This document shows positions 51,688-62,193 of a stretch of DNA of 64,000 nt, piece after piece (positions within the stretch are counted from its first letter, which is position 1; each line of letters begins with the position of its first letter). The notes under the pieces were generated by a model. The model was not told where the DNA came from. It did no database searches and saw only the letters and a program-made list of their open reading frames with translations. Origin of the DNA: Stutzerimonas zhaodongensis (lineage in GTDB: Bacteria; Pseudomonadota; Gammaproteobacteria; Pseudomonadales; Pseudomonadaceae); assembly GCF_003696365.1 (NCBI RefSeq), contig NZ_RFFM01000001.1, positions 186,001 through 250,000 on the forward strand, written 5' to 3'. Both the position numbers and the translations under genes were made by a program.

Positions 51688-53748
51688 TCAGGACGACGGG
51701 TTGGTCTTGGGCAATTCCGGGTCGTCCGTAAGCATCTCGTCATGCTCTGCCATTTTCCACGGCAGGCTTCCCGGCGAGATGTGCAGGAAGTGCAGGTATT
51801 TCTCGAACTGGTCGAGTATGTCGCTGATGATGTCGGCCTGGTCATACCCGTAGATGTCGTAATGCTGCCCGCCCCGGCGCAGGAAGACTTCAGCGCGATA
51901 GTACTGTTCATCGGCCTCCGGCCCGTCGGACAGTGCGAATGCCGGCATGGCGTAACCCACTGCGCGGATCTCGTAGATGAAATCGACCTGGTCCTCTTTG
52001 ATTACTTCCAGATAGAGCCGTGAATGGGCCTCATCCGTGTGCACCTCGGCGTTCCATTCCTGGCCGCTGAGTTCGCGCTGCACCCGGCGCATGGCTTTCA
52101 GCACCGTGCTGCTCATGAATCCGTCCACGTCTTCCCTGCTTGGGAAACTGACCATGCCCGCGAGGCGTTTCTTCCACAACCCGGGACCTGCATTGCTCGC
52201 CAGGCGGCTGCCTTGCATATGGCTCTGCAGGCTGGTTTCGTGGTGGCCTTCGATGACCAGCGCGCGCCACATGCCCAGCGCGGCGATCATCATGATGATG
52301 GCGAAGGGCAGGGCGCTGGCGATGGTCATGGTTTGCAGGGCGCTGAGGCCGCCAGCCAGGAGTAACGTTCCGGCGACTAATCCTTCGATGCTGGCCCAGA
52401 AAACCCGTTGCCAGACCGGTGTGCGGAGGGCGCCACCTGCGGCAAGCGAGTCGATCACCAGTGAGCCGGAGTCCGACGAGGTCACGAAGAAGGTGATGAT
52501 CAGCACTACCGCGAGAAACGAGGCGATGGACGTCATTGGTAGCAGTTCGAACAGCTTGAACAGCGCGATGGCGTTGTCCGCCTGAACATCGGAGATCAGC
52601 GAGGTGTAGCCCTCGACCATGATCAGATGCAGGGCCGTGTCGCCGAATACCGAGAACCAGAGAAAAGTAAAGATGGTGGGCACGAACATGACGCCGAAGA
52701 CGAATTGGCGAATGGTCCTGCCGCGGCTGATCTTGGCAATGAACAGACCGACGAAGGGCGACCAGGCAATGGTCCAGCCGAAGATGAACAGTGTCCAGTT
52801 GCCGATCCAGTCACTGCGACTGTAAGCCTGGAGATTGAAGGTTCGCTCGATGATGTTGTTCAGGTAGCTGCCCGTGTTCTGCAGAAAGGTTTCGAGAATG
52901 AAAATCGTCGGGCCGACCAGAAACACGAAAACCATCAGGCCGATCGCCAGAACCATGTTCAGCAGCGAAAGATTCTTCACGCCCTTGTCGAGGCCGGCGA
53001 CTACCGAACAGATTGCCAGGCCCGTAATGATGGCGATCGCGATCAGTTGCACGTTTATGCTGATCGGGATCGACGGCCACAGGTAGTTGATCCCGGCATT
53101 GATCTGGGTGACAGATAGGCCAAGCGTCGTCGCGATACCGAACAACGTGCCGAGAATGGCGAAGATGTCCACCACATGCCCGATGGGTCCGTATATGCGC
53201 TCGCCGATGATCGGGTAGAGCGCCGAGCGCATGGACAGCGGTAGGCCGTGTCGGAACGAGAAGTAAGCCAGCACCAGACCGGTCAGGCCGTAGATGGCCC
53301 AGATGTGGAAGCCCCAGTGGAAAAAGGCGATCTGCATTGCTTGCTTCGCGGCATCGACAGTTTCCGCGGCGCCTGCGGGGGGCGCGGCATAATGCAGGAC
53401 AGGTTCGGCCACTCCGAAGAACAGCAGTGCGATGCCATAACCGGCCGAGAAGAGCATGGCAAACCACGCAGGAAAACTGTACTGAGGCTCGGCGTGGTCC
53501 GGCCCCAGCTTGATGCTGCCCCACGGCGTCATCGCGATACCGACGATGAAGACCAGGAAGAACGCCACCGACAGCATGTAGAACCAGCCGAAATTGGTGG
53601 TGATAAAGGCCAGCGTCGAACTGAAGACCTCTCCAGCCAGCTCAGGGTTACTGATGGTGCCAACTACCAGAAGCAGGGTGACGACTACGGCGGGTATGAA
53701 TACTGGGAAGAGGATCACGGCCTTGGGTAGCTTCTTTTCTGCTTCCAT
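51688..53748 (-). CDS. BCCT-family choline/betaine transporter with long C-terminal domain
   Basis: 686 residues. About 12 transmembrane helices to residue ~510, with the BCCT signature FIFGWTIAWSPFVGLFIAKI (near 322) and GPIGHVVDIFAILGT. The ~170-residue cytoplasmic tail (from GSRLASNAGPG) has the features of BetT-like C-terminal domains (HTDEAHSRLYLEVI, HYDIYGYDQADIISDIL) that regulate activity by osmotic strength. It imports choline or another trimethylammonium compound with H+ or Na+. Stands alone on the minus strand. No bet genes are adjacent. Confidence 0.92.
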   Translation of the reverse strand: MEAEKKLPKAVILFPVFIPAVVVTLLLVVGTISNPELAGEVFSSTLAFITTNFGWFYMLSVAFFLVFIVGIAMTPWGSIKLGPDHAEPQYSFPAWFAMLFSAGYGIALLFFGVAEPVLHYAAPPAGAAETVDAAKQAMQIAFFHWGFHIWAIYGLTGLVLAYFSFRHGLPLSMRSALYPIIGERIYGPIGHVVDIFAILGTLFGIATTLGLSVTQINAGINYLWPSIPISINVQLIAIAIITGLAICSVVAGLDKGVKNLSLLNMVLAIGLMVFVFLVGPTIFILETFLQNTGSYLNNIIERTFNLQAYSRSDWIGNWTLFIFGWTIAWSPFVGLFIAKISRGRTIRQFVFGVMFVPTIFTFLWFSVFGDTALHLIMVEGYTSLISDVQADNAIALFKLFELLPMTSIASFLAVVLIITFFVTSSDSGSLVIDSLAAGGALRTPVWQRVFWASIEGLVAGTLLLAGGLSALQTMTIASALPFAIIMMIAALGMWRALVIEGHHETSLQSHMQGSRLASNAGPGLWKKRLAGMVSFPSREDVDGFMSSTVLKAMRRVQRELSGQEWNAEVHTDEAHSRLYLEVIKEDQVDFIYEIRAVGYAMPAFALSDGPEADEQYYRAEVFLRRGGQHYDIYGYDQADIISDILDQFEKYLHFLHISPGSLPWKMAEHDEMLTDDPELPKTNPSS

Positions 53749-53921
53749 ATGTCGTTCTGGTCTCTGGTTGGAGAGTGGGACGGAAAACGCGCGGTGGCTC
53801 CCGAAGTGAAAGTGCTATCGGAAGGGTAGACGGTGTTTCGCCGCGGATTACTCCCCAGAATTGTCATCGATGTTCGGGTTGAAGGCCCGGTACGCCCCTC
53901 CAGCTCGCGGAAAGTTCGTGC

Positions 53922-54740
53922 TCAGTAGGCTGCTTCGAGCTGATGACGACGCAGGATCGCCGGCACTGTACCGTCGGCAATGGCCTGGTCCATCGCCTGC
54001 TGGAATGCCTCGAACTGTGCCTCGCTCACGGTCTTGCGGGACAGCCCTATGCCATAGGTGATAGGGCCCATTTCACCTGCTTCCCGAAGGCCCGCGATGC
54101 CTTCCTCGTCGATCAGATGCCAGGCGACGTCCTGGTTGAGCACGGCCAACCCTTCCTTGCCGAACCGGCCGGAGTGCAGCATGCGCAACAGGCGACGATT
54201 GTCAGCCGTCAGGTGCAGGCGTACGTCGGGCACCGACTTGAGGCGTTCGGACAGTATGTAGGACGTTCCGGATGGGCCGTACACGCCAATCAGTCGGCCA
54301 GCGAGGTCGCTCGGTTTGTTGAAGACAAAGGTGCTGTCGGTTCGAGCGAAGACGCTGTAGCGCGTAGTGACCAGCATTCGGCTGATGTGGAAGATTTCTT
54401 CGCGCTGCGGAGAACGGACAAGGGTGAAGATGCCATCGGCGAGGCCCTGCTCTGCCATTTGCAGGGACCGACGCCACGGATACAGCGTAATCGTGCAGGG
54501 TTGATGCAGGCGCGCGCAAATCGCCTGCACCACTTCCACCAATGGGCCGCCCGCGCTGACGCCGGCACTCGGCGTGGTATCAAAGGTGGGATCGGCGGGG
54601 TAGGTGAAGGGTGGAAAATCCTCGGTTACGAAATGCCACTGTTGCGCATTGGCCTGAGCGGCAGCAGAGATCAATCCGATCATCAGGATGGTAGTTACCC
54701 ACTGCACTGCTTGGCTCCTTGGGTGTTGGCTGCATTCCAT
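53922..54740 (-). CDS. orphan periplasmic solute-binding protein
   Basis: A 272-residue protein with signal peptide (hydrophobic WVTTILMIGLISAAA, cleavage near AQANA). The mature protein starts QQWHFVTEDFPPFTYP and shows CARLHQPCTITLYPWRRSL and ADGIFTLVRSPQREEIF, the family-3 binding fold in the EDFPPF branch related to the protein at 36594. There is no permease nearby. It sits before the TonB receptor gene on the same strand with a 135-bp gap, so a link to it is possible but not shown. Confidence 0.82.
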   Translation of the reverse strand: MECSQHPRSQAVQWVTTILMIGLISAAAQANAQQWHFVTEDFPPFTYPADPTFDTTPSAGVSAGGPLVEVVQAICARLHQPCTITLYPWRRSLQMAEQGLADGIFTLVRSPQREEIFHISRMLVTTRYSVFARTDSTFVFNKPSDLAGRLIGVYGPSGTSYILSERLKSVPDVRLHLTADNRRLLRMLHSGRFGKEGLAVLNQDVAWHLIDEEGIAGLREAGEMGPITYGIGLSRKTVSEAQFEAFQQAMDQAIADGTVPAILRRHQLEAAY

Positions 54741-54876
54741 GGCGACATGACGCAGCCAGACGCTGCCCGATGCGGCTTCGTCTAGCTGCTACCAGCCTAG
54801 CCCAGAATTAAGTCAGAGCGGCTAAAACTATCCGAGACTTAAGATGCCGTACCCTGGATCGCGGCTGCAGTATCGA

Positions 54877-57009
54877 TCAGAAACTCACCTGATATCCCAG
54901 CATCAGCGTGCGTCCTCGACCGTTGAATACCCGGCCGTCTCGCGTGAGTTTCGTTCCGGTGTTGGCGGCTTGCGAGTAATAGGTCAGGTAGTCCTTGTTC
55001 ATCAAGTTCTCGATCCCAACGCTCACTTCGCCAACTGGCAGGCGATAACCCACAAAAGCATCCACCAGCGTATAGCCATCGAACTCCAGACCGGGGGTGT
55101 CGAAATCCCGGCTGGCATAATGATTGGCCTGCAGCAGACTGTGCAGGTTATCGCTCCAGTTCGCCTGCCAGCTGACACCGTAGCGATCCGGCGAGATGTT
55201 CGCGCCGTTCAAGTCGGTATCCACCTTGCCGTCGCCGTCTGTGTCGGAGCGGCCATTGACCTGCGCATACATCAGCTTCAACCGGTGCATGTCATTAACT
55301 TTCCAGCCGCCGGTGAACTCCACCCCATCGATCTCCGTGCGTTCACGGCGGATCTGGTAAACGCCGCCCACGCTGTCCAGGCGCGATCCCAGATCAGCAT
55401 CGGACTCGTAATAGCTGATCTCCGCATCGAATGGGCCATGGTTCAGACGAAAACCGATCTCCCGGTTCTCGGTGACCACTGGCTGCAAGTCCAGGAAGTT
55501 GTCGACACTAGTACCGGGCGTCCCGATGCCCCGCAGTACGCGGCCCACATCAGGCATGCCGAACCCTTCGGAGTAATTGGCGAACAGTTGTATCCAGTCG
55601 GTCATCTGCCAGACTAGTCCGGCGTTGTAGAGCGTTTCTTCGAAGTTTGGGTTGCCACCCTCGACGTCGACACCGCCTAGCGCAGGATTGGTCGAGGCGA
55701 TGGTCCTGAAGCCGTCAACGTTCAAATCGGCGAACTCGTGTCGTGCGCCGACGAAGAGCGTCAGGTCCTCAAGCGCGCGGATTTCGGCCTGGAGAAAAGG
55801 CGCATAGTTTCGGAACACGGTTTCCGGCACCCACTCGCGGTCAGTGAGGATCAACTGTTGGCTGGTTGTGTCCTGCAACACGTCGAGACCGCCGGTCAGC
55901 ATCAGACGGTCATTGAACATGCCGTCACGGCTGAGGGTCAGCTTGCCACCTATCTTGTCCGACTCGTTCTGCGATTGATCGAACAACGTGCCGACTGGTG
56001 CAATGCCCGCATCCTGAAATGTCCCGTTATTGCCGCCACCGAATCGCCCGCGGAAGCGCTGAGTGTAGAGCTGCAGCCCCAGCTCGTTGCCGTACAGGTC
56101 TGCGTGTTTGTAGGACAGGCTCGTCGCCAACACTTCGTTTTGGGGCGCTTTGCCCAGTGGGTCGCCTTTGCGTGAGGTCGCCGGGATGTCGGCATCCGCA
56201 TCGCCGGGTACGTTGACGTATTCGTGCTCGCCCTCGACCTGGTAACGATTGACCATCAGACCGATGTTCTGATTGTCGTCCAGCCAGTAACCGAGCTTGA
56301 GCAGCAGATCAGTGCTGGTTGAGTCCATGACATCGCCCTGGGTGTCATCGACACCGATCAGGTTGCCCTTGGCGTCATAGAACATGCCCTGAGTCTGCCA
56401 GCTGGTGCCGACCAGGTAGTCGAAGTTGCCTTGAGTACCTTCGACTCTGTAGTCCAGCTTGTAGCCAAGCCCTTCGGACTCGTAATCGGTGGGAGCGGTG
56501 AAGCTAATCCCAGCGTGCTGACGCAGCGTCCCGCTTTCTGGACGGCGGGTGACGTAATTGATGATGCCGCCCGTGGCACCCAAGCCGTGCTCGGCACTGG
56601 CGCCATGGATCACCTCGATGCGCTCGACCATCGACAGATCAATCACGTACCCGTCGCGCTGGCTATCTCGCAAAGGCGTGGATTGTGGCACGCCATCGAT
56701 GAGAATCAGCGCGGAACGACCGCGAAAGGTCTCACCTGCACTGCTCATCTTCTGCCGGCTTGGCGAGTAGGACGGGATCAGATTGCTCAGCACCGCACCG
56801 TGATCTGAAGTGATCGACAGTTGCTGTTCGATCTGCTCACGACTGATCACTGTGATCTTCTGCGGTGTTTTGCCCGCTTCGCTTCTGGCTCGTGTCGCAC
56901 TGATGGTAACGGCTTCAAGTTCGGTCGCTTCATCAGCCTGGGTCGGCATGGAGGTAAGCGAGAGGGTAGCGAGGGATACGGAAAGGCACAGACAGGTTTT
57001 GCGAAACAC
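54877..57009 (-). CDS. TonB-dependent outer-membrane receptor (probable siderophore/iron type)
   Basis: 710 residues from a GTG at 57009 with gggagcctcgc before it. Signal peptide to about QADE; a TonB box region (TELEAVTISATRAR), plug domain (GRSALILIDGVPQST, VIHGASAEHGLGATGGIINYVTRR) and a 22-strand-type beta barrel ending in the C-terminal Phe (TLMLGYQVSF). Imports an iron chelate or similar large ligand with energy from TonB. A candidate Fur box lies 52 bases upstream. The exact siderophore is not assignable. Confidence 0.93.
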   Translation of the reverse strand: MFRKTCLCLSVSLATLSLTSMPTQADEATELEAVTISATRARSEAGKTPQKITVISREQIEQQLSITSDHGAVLSNLIPSYSPSRQKMSSAGETFRGRSALILIDGVPQSTPLRDSQRDGYVIDLSMVERIEVIHGASAEHGLGATGGIINYVTRRPESGTLRQHAGISFTAPTDYESEGLGYKLDYRVEGTQGNFDYLVGTSWQTQGMFYDAKGNLIGVDDTQGDVMDSTSTDLLLKLGYWLDDNQNIGLMVNRYQVEGEHEYVNVPGDADADIPATSRKGDPLGKAPQNEVLATSLSYKHADLYGNELGLQLYTQRFRGRFGGGNNGTFQDAGIAPVGTLFDQSQNESDKIGGKLTLSRDGMFNDRLMLTGGLDVLQDTTSQQLILTDREWVPETVFRNYAPFLQAEIRALEDLTLFVGARHEFADLNVDGFRTIASTNPALGGVDVEGGNPNFEETLYNAGLVWQMTDWIQLFANYSEGFGMPDVGRVLRGIGTPGTSVDNFLDLQPVVTENREIGFRLNHGPFDAEISYYESDADLGSRLDSVGGVYQIRRERTEIDGVEFTGGWKVNDMHRLKLMYAQVNGRSDTDGDGKVDTDLNGANISPDRYGVSWQANWSDNLHSLLQANHYASRDFDTPGLEFDGYTLVDAFVGYRLPVGEVSVGIENLMNKDYLTYYSQAANTGTKLTRDGRVFNGRGRTLMLGYQVSF

Positions 57010-57057
57010 GCGAGGCTCCCAGTGTTGGACTTTTTTGTGGGAGCGAGAAAGTAAACT

Positions 57058-57077
57058 AAATGAAAATTACTTTCATT
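57058..57077 (-). promoter_or_regulatory. candidate Fur box
   Basis: On the minus strand TGAAAGT-A-ATTTTCA matches the 7-1-7 Fur pattern TGATAAT-N-ATTATCA at 11 of 14 positions. It is 52 bp upstream of the TonB receptor start and is AT-rich against a GC-rich background. Confidence 0.5.
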
Positions 57078-57141
57078 AAGATTTTGCTACGGGCTCCCGT
57101 TCACTGGCCAACACCGCTGGCTGCGAACGGATAGGAGTCGC

Positions 57142-57621
57142 CTAGCGGCTGCCGCGTTGCTGCTGACGCCACTCCCACGGTGGTTGCTGATCGGCTTTGG
57201 GTAATGACCACAAGCCACGACCAAGCTCGCGTGCTACTGCTTCCATATTGAGAAGGGTGCGATCGTCCAAATGGCCGCGATTGGCCCATGCGCATCCGGT
57301 CCGCACCAGCTCTGAATTGATGTCGCGGTCGCCAAGCTTGACCTGCGCCAATGTCCGTCCACGGCCGTCGCGGCCCTTTATTGTCAAGGTCACCGTTTTG
57401 CCGAAAATGTTGCTGGCAAGTGCCTGTCTCGCCTGGCTGCCATAGGGCTGCCGAAGTTCGGGGCTATCGATCTCCGCTAATCTGACCCGGATTTGCTCAC
57501 CTGTAGCACCAACGCAGCTGAAGCTGTCGCCGTCTGCGATACCGGTCACCCGACAGTCGAGCGACTCGGCAGATGCAGGAAGGGTAAAGATGAGCAAGAA
57601 GGTGGCTAGAGCGCGCAACAT
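57142..57621 (-). CDS. exported thermonuclease (SNase) family protein
   Basis: A 159-residue SNase-fold protein; start at 57621 has ggaag just upstream. Signal peptide MLRALATFLLIFTLPASA. Catalytic region: IADGDSFSC, RVRLAEIDSPE and GRDGRGRTLAQVKL with the Arg and Asp/Glu positions of staphylococcal nuclease. Probably a calcium-dependent periplasmic or secreted nuclease. Stands alone. Confidence 0.88.
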   Translation of the reverse strand: MLRALATFLLIFTLPASAESLDCRVTGIADGDSFSCVGATGEQIRVRLAEIDSPELRQPYGSQARQALASNIFGKTVTLTIKGRDGRGRTLAQVKLGDRDINSELVRTGCAWANRGHLDDRTLLNMEAVARELGRGLWSLPKADQQPPWEWRQQQRGSR

Positions 57622-57794
57622 GAAGGCTTCCATGCAGAATCTGGGCGGCGAGATTAACAGGCTGTTTAGCCGCCGAACCGGCGCCAGGTCTCATGGGTAA
57701 AGCCGGATTTGCCCTGTAATAGCAAACCGTGAACTGATATGGGCGCCTAGGCGCGGGATCTGCCAGCTCATCCAAGGGAAGAAACCGCGAACAA

Positions 57795-57818
57795 CAAAAA
57801 GCCCGCACTGGGCGGGCT
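57795..57818 (-). terminator. terminator downstream of tRNA-Phe
   Basis: On the minus strand AGCCCGC / GCGGGCT with loop CCAGT followed by TTTTGTTG. Confidence 0.85.
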
Positions 57819-57862
57819 TCTTGTGCTTTCGGGTGGTTTTCGCACCACCTGAAATTAATAGA

Positions 57863-57938
57863 TGGTGCCCAGGGACGGAATCGAACCGCCGACACGGGGA
57901 TTTTCAATCCCCTGCTCTACCGACTGAGCTACCTGGGC
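57863..57938 (-). tRNA. tRNA-Phe (GAA)
   Basis: A 76-nt complete tRNA on the minus strand: acceptor GCCCAGG / CCTGGGC, D arm TAGCTCAGTCGGTAGAGCA, anticodon stem GGGGATTGAAAATCCCC with anticodon GAA, T-arm GGTTCGATTCC, and an encoded CCA. Followed by a terminator. Adjacent to yggX. Confidence 0.98.
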
Positions 57939-58066
57939 AACGGGGCGCTATTAGACGGATTTGGCTTTTGCCTGTCAAGCGCGCTCAGGAAAATATTTAG
58001 CCAGAACGGGCGTTTAGCGTAATCGAAGCCGTCAGGGCGGCCGGAGCAGCACCGCCAGCCCATCAT

Positions 58067-58339
58067 TTACTCGCTTGGCGGAACGTAGCCTTCAGCCTGT
58101 GCGTACTCCTCGCCGGAGAGGAACTTGTCCATCTCTGTCTGGAGGAATTTGCGATCTTCGGCATTCATCATGTTCAACCGCCGCTCGTTGATCAGCATGG
58201 TCTGGTGCTTTTGCCAGTCGTCCCAGGCTCTCTTCGATACGTTGTTGTAGATGTCCTCACCCTTGGCTCCCGGATATGGCGGGCGCTCCAGGCCAGGAAG
58301 TTCTTCTTTGTACTTGCGGCAATTCACGGTGCGGGTCAT
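58067..58339 (-). CDS. yggX: Fe(2+)-trafficking protein YggX
   Basis: A 90-residue Ygg[25 protein letters not shown] with the conserved Cys7, then [18 protein letters not shown]. It protects iron-sulfur proteins from oxidative damage and assists iron handling. It overlaps mutY by four bases (mutY-yggX coupling), a pairing common to gammaproteobacteria; MutY is itself a [4Fe-4S] enzyme. Confidence 0.97.
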   Translation of the reverse strand: MTRTVNCRKYKEELPGLERPPYPGAKGEDIYNNVSKRAWDDWQKHQTMLINERRLNMMNAEDRKFLQTEMDKFLSGEEYAQAEGYVPPSE

Positions 58340-59418
58340 GGCATCTCTCCTGCGTTCAATTCGGCAGCGGCGCGCTTGAGCAGCGTCTTCACCGGGGCGG
58401 CGAGCCCCAGTCGCGGCGGGGTGGCGAGGTTATACCAGAGCCAGTCAGCCTCGGCCACGACCCCGGCGGGGGTCCGCACTCTGATGAGCCAGGGCTCGAT
58501 GGCGAGCTGGAAGTGACTGAAGGTGTGGGTCAGGCCGGGCAGCTCACGACGATCCTGCATCTGCAGAGAATGGCGCTGGGCGAGGATATCCAGCGCCGCA
58601 AGATCTTCTAGTTCCGGAAGGCTCCAGAGGCCGCCCCATAGCCCCGTCGAAGGGCGGCGATAGAGCAGGATTGCGCCCTCCGGGTTAGCCAGCAGCGGCA
58701 TCAGGGTGCGCTTCTGTGGCAGCGCTTTGCGGGGTTTCGGCACGGGGAATTCCGTTTCGCGACCCAGCAGATGAGCACGACAGCCCGAGCGCAACGGACA
58801 GAGCAGGCAGGTGGGCTTGCTGCGGGTGCAGAGCGTGGCGCCCAGGTCCATCATCGCCTGGGTGTAATGATTGACGCGTTGCTGCGGCGTGAAGCGCTCG
58901 GCAGCTTCCCACAATTGCTTGGCCACCTTCGGCTCGCCGGGATAACCCTGCTGTGCCACATAGCGCGCAAGGACGCGCTTCACGTTGCCATCGAGGATCG
59001 GCGCGCGCAGGCCCATGCTCAGGCTGGCAATGGCCCCCGCGGTGGAGCGACCAATTCCGGGAAGCTCGGCGAGCTGCTCGACGCAACGTGGAAACTCGCC
59101 GCCGTGGTCGGCAACTATCCGTTTGGCGGTCTTGTGCAGATTGCGGGCGCGGCTGTAGTAGCCGAGGCCGGTCCAAAGGTGCAGCACCTCGTCCTCGTCG
59201 GCACTGGCCAGGGCTTCCACGGTGGGAAGTGCTTCCATGAACCGGTCAAAGTATCCGAGAACTGTGCTGACCTGCGTCTGCTGCAGCATGATCTCCGACA
59301 CCCAGACCCGGTACGGAGTAATGCGCTGCTGCCACGGCAGATCCTTGCGACCGTGACGGTCATACCAGTCCAGCACGGCAGCCCCGAACTGCTCGGGGCT
59401 CATGGGCTCGGCGATCAT
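58336..59418 (-). CDS. mutY: A/G-specific adenine glycosylase
   Basis: A 360-residue MutY. Helix-hairpin-helix [15 protein letters not shown] (with catalytic Asp region [12 protein letters not shown]), the [4Fe-4S] set [17 protein letters not shown] and a C-terminal NUDT1-like domain that recognises 8-oxoG ([20 protein letters not shown]). It removes A opposite 8-oxoguanine. Start at 59418 overlaps the AsmA stop (ATGA). Middle gene of asmA-mutY-yggX. Confidence 0.97.
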   Translation of the reverse strand: MIAEPMSPEQFGAAVLDWYDRHGRKDLPWQQRITPYRVWVSEIMLQQTQVSTVLGYFDRFMEALPTVEALASADEDEVLHLWTGLGYYSRARNLHKTAKRIVADHGGEFPRCVEQLAELPGIGRSTAGAIASLSMGLRAPILDGNVKRVLARYVAQQGYPGEPKVAKQLWEAAERFTPQQRVNHYTQAMMDLGATLCTRSKPTCLLCPLRSGCRAHLLGRETEFPVPKPRKALPQKRTLMPLLANPEGAILLYRRPSTGLWGGLWSLPELEDLAALDILAQRHSLQMQDRRELPGLTHTFSHFQLAIEPWLIRVRTPAGVVAEADWLWYNLATPPRLGLAAPVKTLLKRAAAELNAGEMP

Positions 59419-61640
59419 CGATTGAACAAGCCTTTGAGGGCGTCCTTGAGTTCGGGGCTGACCTTGTCTCCGAGCTTCTCTTCGATGGTCTTGTTGAGCT
59501 TTTCACCGGCCAGCCTGGCGGCGATCTTGCCGAGGCGGTCGTTATCGAAGCGGCATGCCTTCGCACCCAGCTCCAACGGACCGCGACAGCGCAGCGGCCA
59601 TTCGATGCCGACGTAACGCTCATTGACCTCGCAGGCCGGGTCGGGCATTTCACCCTTGTCGCCCTCGACCAAGATGCCGACGCGATAATCCATGCCCAAA
59701 ACGCGCAGATCGACGTCGCCTTCGCCGTTGACGGTAAGGCCCGGAATACTCGCTTTCAGGTCCGGGTTACTGGCGACGCCGTTACGCAGGGTCAGGTTGC
59801 CTTTGAGTTCGCGGAAAGGTGTGTCCTTGCCACGCGGCTCGCTGGCCAGCGGTTTGCGGTTGAGCGTCGAAATGGCCCGGCATAGCTGCTGCTCAAGGTT
59901 TGCATCGACGAGGATGCCATTGTCGATGATGAAGCCGATCTTGCCGTTGAGGTTGTCGATCCAGGCCTTCTGGCTGTTGCCCCGAGTCTGGATGTCGCTG
60001 TCCAGATTAATCAGGCCCTTGATTACTTCCTTTTCGCCCTGGCTTCGCATCAGGCGCTCAACCGGGACGCGCACCAGGCGCGTCTGTGCCGTCATCAACG
60101 GTGCCTCTGGGCGCACGTCAACGCTCGCTGAAGCTTCGAGGCGCCCGTTATAGAGGCCACTGCGCAGCTCTTCTAGGGTCAGCAGCCCACCTGCGGTGCG
60201 TGCCCTAAGGGCGAAGTTTTCGAGTGGCAGCTGAATGGCTGTAAAGCTGCCGATGTCCAGCTTGATGCGGGTGTCCAGGATGCGCAGGGTGCTGATCGGA
60301 AGGACCGATTCTTCGCTCCAGGCGTGCTGGGTCGGCTTATCTGGCAGAGGTGTGGTGCCGCTACCGATCACGGCAGCTTCAGTGGCGTCGACCTCGGATC
60401 GGCGCGCGGCCCCGGCGGCGTTTTCCTTTTCCGGCGGCGGCAGATAGCGGTCAAGATTCAGCCGATCGCCCTTGAGATCCACTCGCAGTGCCTGCTTGGC
60501 GAAATCGCTGACACCGACGTTTCCGGTAAAGGTGCTGCCATCCAGTTTCAGATTGAGTTCTTCGAAGGTCAGGCTCGTCGCGGTACCGGCAAGGCGGGTG
60601 ACCAGCTCGGCCTTGGTCAGGGCGGTGCTGTCAGCCATGGGCGGTAGTTGCTGCCCGGCGCTGTCGAGGAATTCACGCAGATTGAATTCGGCGATGGACA
60701 GGGTGCCAGCGACTTTCGGCTGATTCTGCAGGTTACGCAGCTTCAGCTCACCAAGGCCGCGCAATTGGTTGGCGGTGAATTTCAGGCTTGTCCATTCGGC
60801 AACGTCGGCGGCCAGGTCAGCCAGCAGTTGTCCCTGCGCGCTGAAGGAAAGAGTCTTGCCCTGCAGCGGCTCACCGGACGCTTCGCCACTCAGGCGCAGG
60901 TCCTCGAGTTGGTAGCGCTGCAGTTTGGTATCGAAACGCAGCGCCCCCTGTAGCTCGGTACGGGCACGCATCACAGGTTTGTTGCTGCCAAAAAAGGCGT
61001 TGAGCTTGAGCGGGATCGACGTGGCTTCGCGGATGGCGCCCGTGGTCAGCTCGATGCCCTCGGCGCTGAATTGCTGGCCGGTTTTTGCGTCGTGGTAGGT
61101 GACGCGCGCATCGCTGACGGTCAGGCTGTCGATATCGAGCTGCAGAGGGCGTCTGGGTTTCTCGGCTGCCTGCTCATCGGCTGGCGTCTGGGTCTGATCC
61201 GCTGACTGCGACTGCTCGGGCTGCGCTTCATTGGTCTCCGGCTGGCCGACACCTTCCCAATTGCCTTTACCGTTCTCGTCACGTGCCAGCATCAGGTTGA
61301 GGCCGTTGAGCGTTATGTCGCTCATTTGCACCTCACGATTGAGCAGCGGCATGACGCGAACAGACAGGCCCAGCATGCGTAGATCGGCGAAAGGCTGCTG
61401 CGGTGTGCGCACGCTGGCCAGGGTGGTGTCGTGGAGTTCCAGGCCAAGCCAGGGGAACAGGCTCCAGCCGATGTCGCCGGCAATATTGAGTTCAAGGCCG
61501 GCCTTGTCGCGGGCCAGGGCGCGAATCTCGTCCTTGTAGTCGTTGGGGTCGAACAGATGGGTCAGGGCAAAGCCCAGTGCGACGATGAGCAGCAGCAACC
61601 CGAGGATTACCAGGCCCAGGATTTTGCCGAGCGCTTTCAT
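59415..61640 (-). CDS. AsmA family protein
   Basis: 741 residues; start at 61640 after aaaggacctgttc. N-terminal anchor [20 protein letters not shown], then [21 protein letters not shown] and [14 protein letters not shown], the AsmA signature, and a long periplasmic beta-rich region ending in the AsmA C-terminal domain. AsmA-like proteins span the periplasm and are thought to move phospholipids between inner and outer membranes. First gene of the mutY cluster. A low-complexity Glu/Gln-rich segment (about residues 145-170) interrupts the N-terminal part. Confidence 0.92.
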   Translation of the reverse strand: MKALGKILGLVILGLLLLIVALGFALTHLFDPNDYKDEIRALARDKAGLELNIAGDIGWSLFPWLGLELHDTTLASVRTPQQPFADLRMLGLSVRVMPLLNREVQMSDITLNGLNLMLARDENGKGNWEGVGQPETNEAQPEQSQSADQTQTPADEQAAEKPRRPLQLDIDSLTVSDARVTYHDAKTGQQFSAEGIELTTGAIREATSIPLKLNAFFGSNKPVMRARTELQGALRFDTKLQRYQLEDLRLSGEASGEPLQGKTLSFSAQGQLLADLAADVAEWTSLKFTANQLRGLGELKLRNLQNQPKVAGTLSIAEFNLREFLDSAGQQLPPMADSTALTKAELVTRLAGTATSLTFEELNLKLDGSTFTGNVGVSDFAKQALRVDLKGDRLNLDRYLPPPEKENAAGAARRSEVDATEAAVIGSGTTPLPDKPTQHAWSEESVLPISTLRILDTRIKLDIGSFTAIQLPLENFALRARTAGGLLTLEELRSGLYNGRLEASASVDVRPEAPLMTAQTRLVRVPVERLMRSQGEKEVIKGLINLDSDIQTRGNSQKAWIDNLNGKIGFIIDNGILVDANLEQQLCRAISTLNRKPLASEPRGKDTPFRELKGNLTLRNGVASNPDLKASIPGLTVNGEGDVDLRVLGMDYRVGILVEGDKGEMPDPACEVNERYVGIEWPLRCRGPLELGAKACRFDNDRLGKIAARLAGEKLNKTIEEKLGDKVSPELKDALKGLFNR

Positions 61641-61794
61641 GAACAGGTCCTTTGTGTTTGGCGTTTTCAAAGGCAGCGAGTATAGCGCCCCAAGCAGGTG
61701 GCTTTAGTCGCAGCGCATGTTGGAGTGGTTGCCTGCGCCCGGGTTCCGGGATGACCGGCAGCGCTGACCTATCCGGCGTGTTGAGACGGCGGCC

Positions 61795-62193
61795 CTAGAG
61801 TGAATCGAGCGGTAGATGCGTCCGGGCCGCCAGCGCCTGTGCTTCGAGGTGATCGCGTGGCGCGGCAAGATGCAGCTCCTTCCCGGCTTCGCCAGCCAGA
61901 CGCAGGCTCTCCTCGAGAATGCGCTTGCCGACGCCGCGACGGCGGGTGATTTTGCGCACGCACAGATGTGAAAGGCGCCAATGCGGTTCACCCCGTTGCA
62001 GAAGCCCTGCGCCCAGCAGGCGATCATTGAAGCGCCCGGCGATCAGGCTGTGATCGGCCAGTCCCGCCTCGATCAACGCTGCTGCATCGGCGTGCGGTGC
62101 CAATAGCCATGCCGGGGCATCGGCGAATATCTTCGCCAGATCGATTCGATCCTGCTGGCTTGGGTCGGTTACGGTTTCGACGAATACGGGCAT
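61795..62193 (-). CDS. PanZ-like GNAT domain protein
   Basis: A 132-residue GNAT-fold protein; the start at 62193 follows caggtcagc, and the longer frame lacks support. Features: WRLSHLCVRKITRRRGVGKRI, the acetyl-CoA loop (RRRGVGKR). It resembles PanZ/PanM, the acetyl-CoA sensor that promotes maturation of aspartate decarboxylase PanD in CoA synthesis. No pan genes are in the window. It could instead be an ordinary N-acetyltransferase. Confidence 0.7.
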   Translation of the reverse strand: MPVFVETVTDPSQQDRIDLAKIFADAPAWLLAPHADAAALIEAGLADHSLIAGRFNDRLLGAGLLQRGEPHWRLSHLCVRKITRRRGVGKRILEESLRLAGEAGKELHLAAPRDHLEAQALAARTHLPLDSL

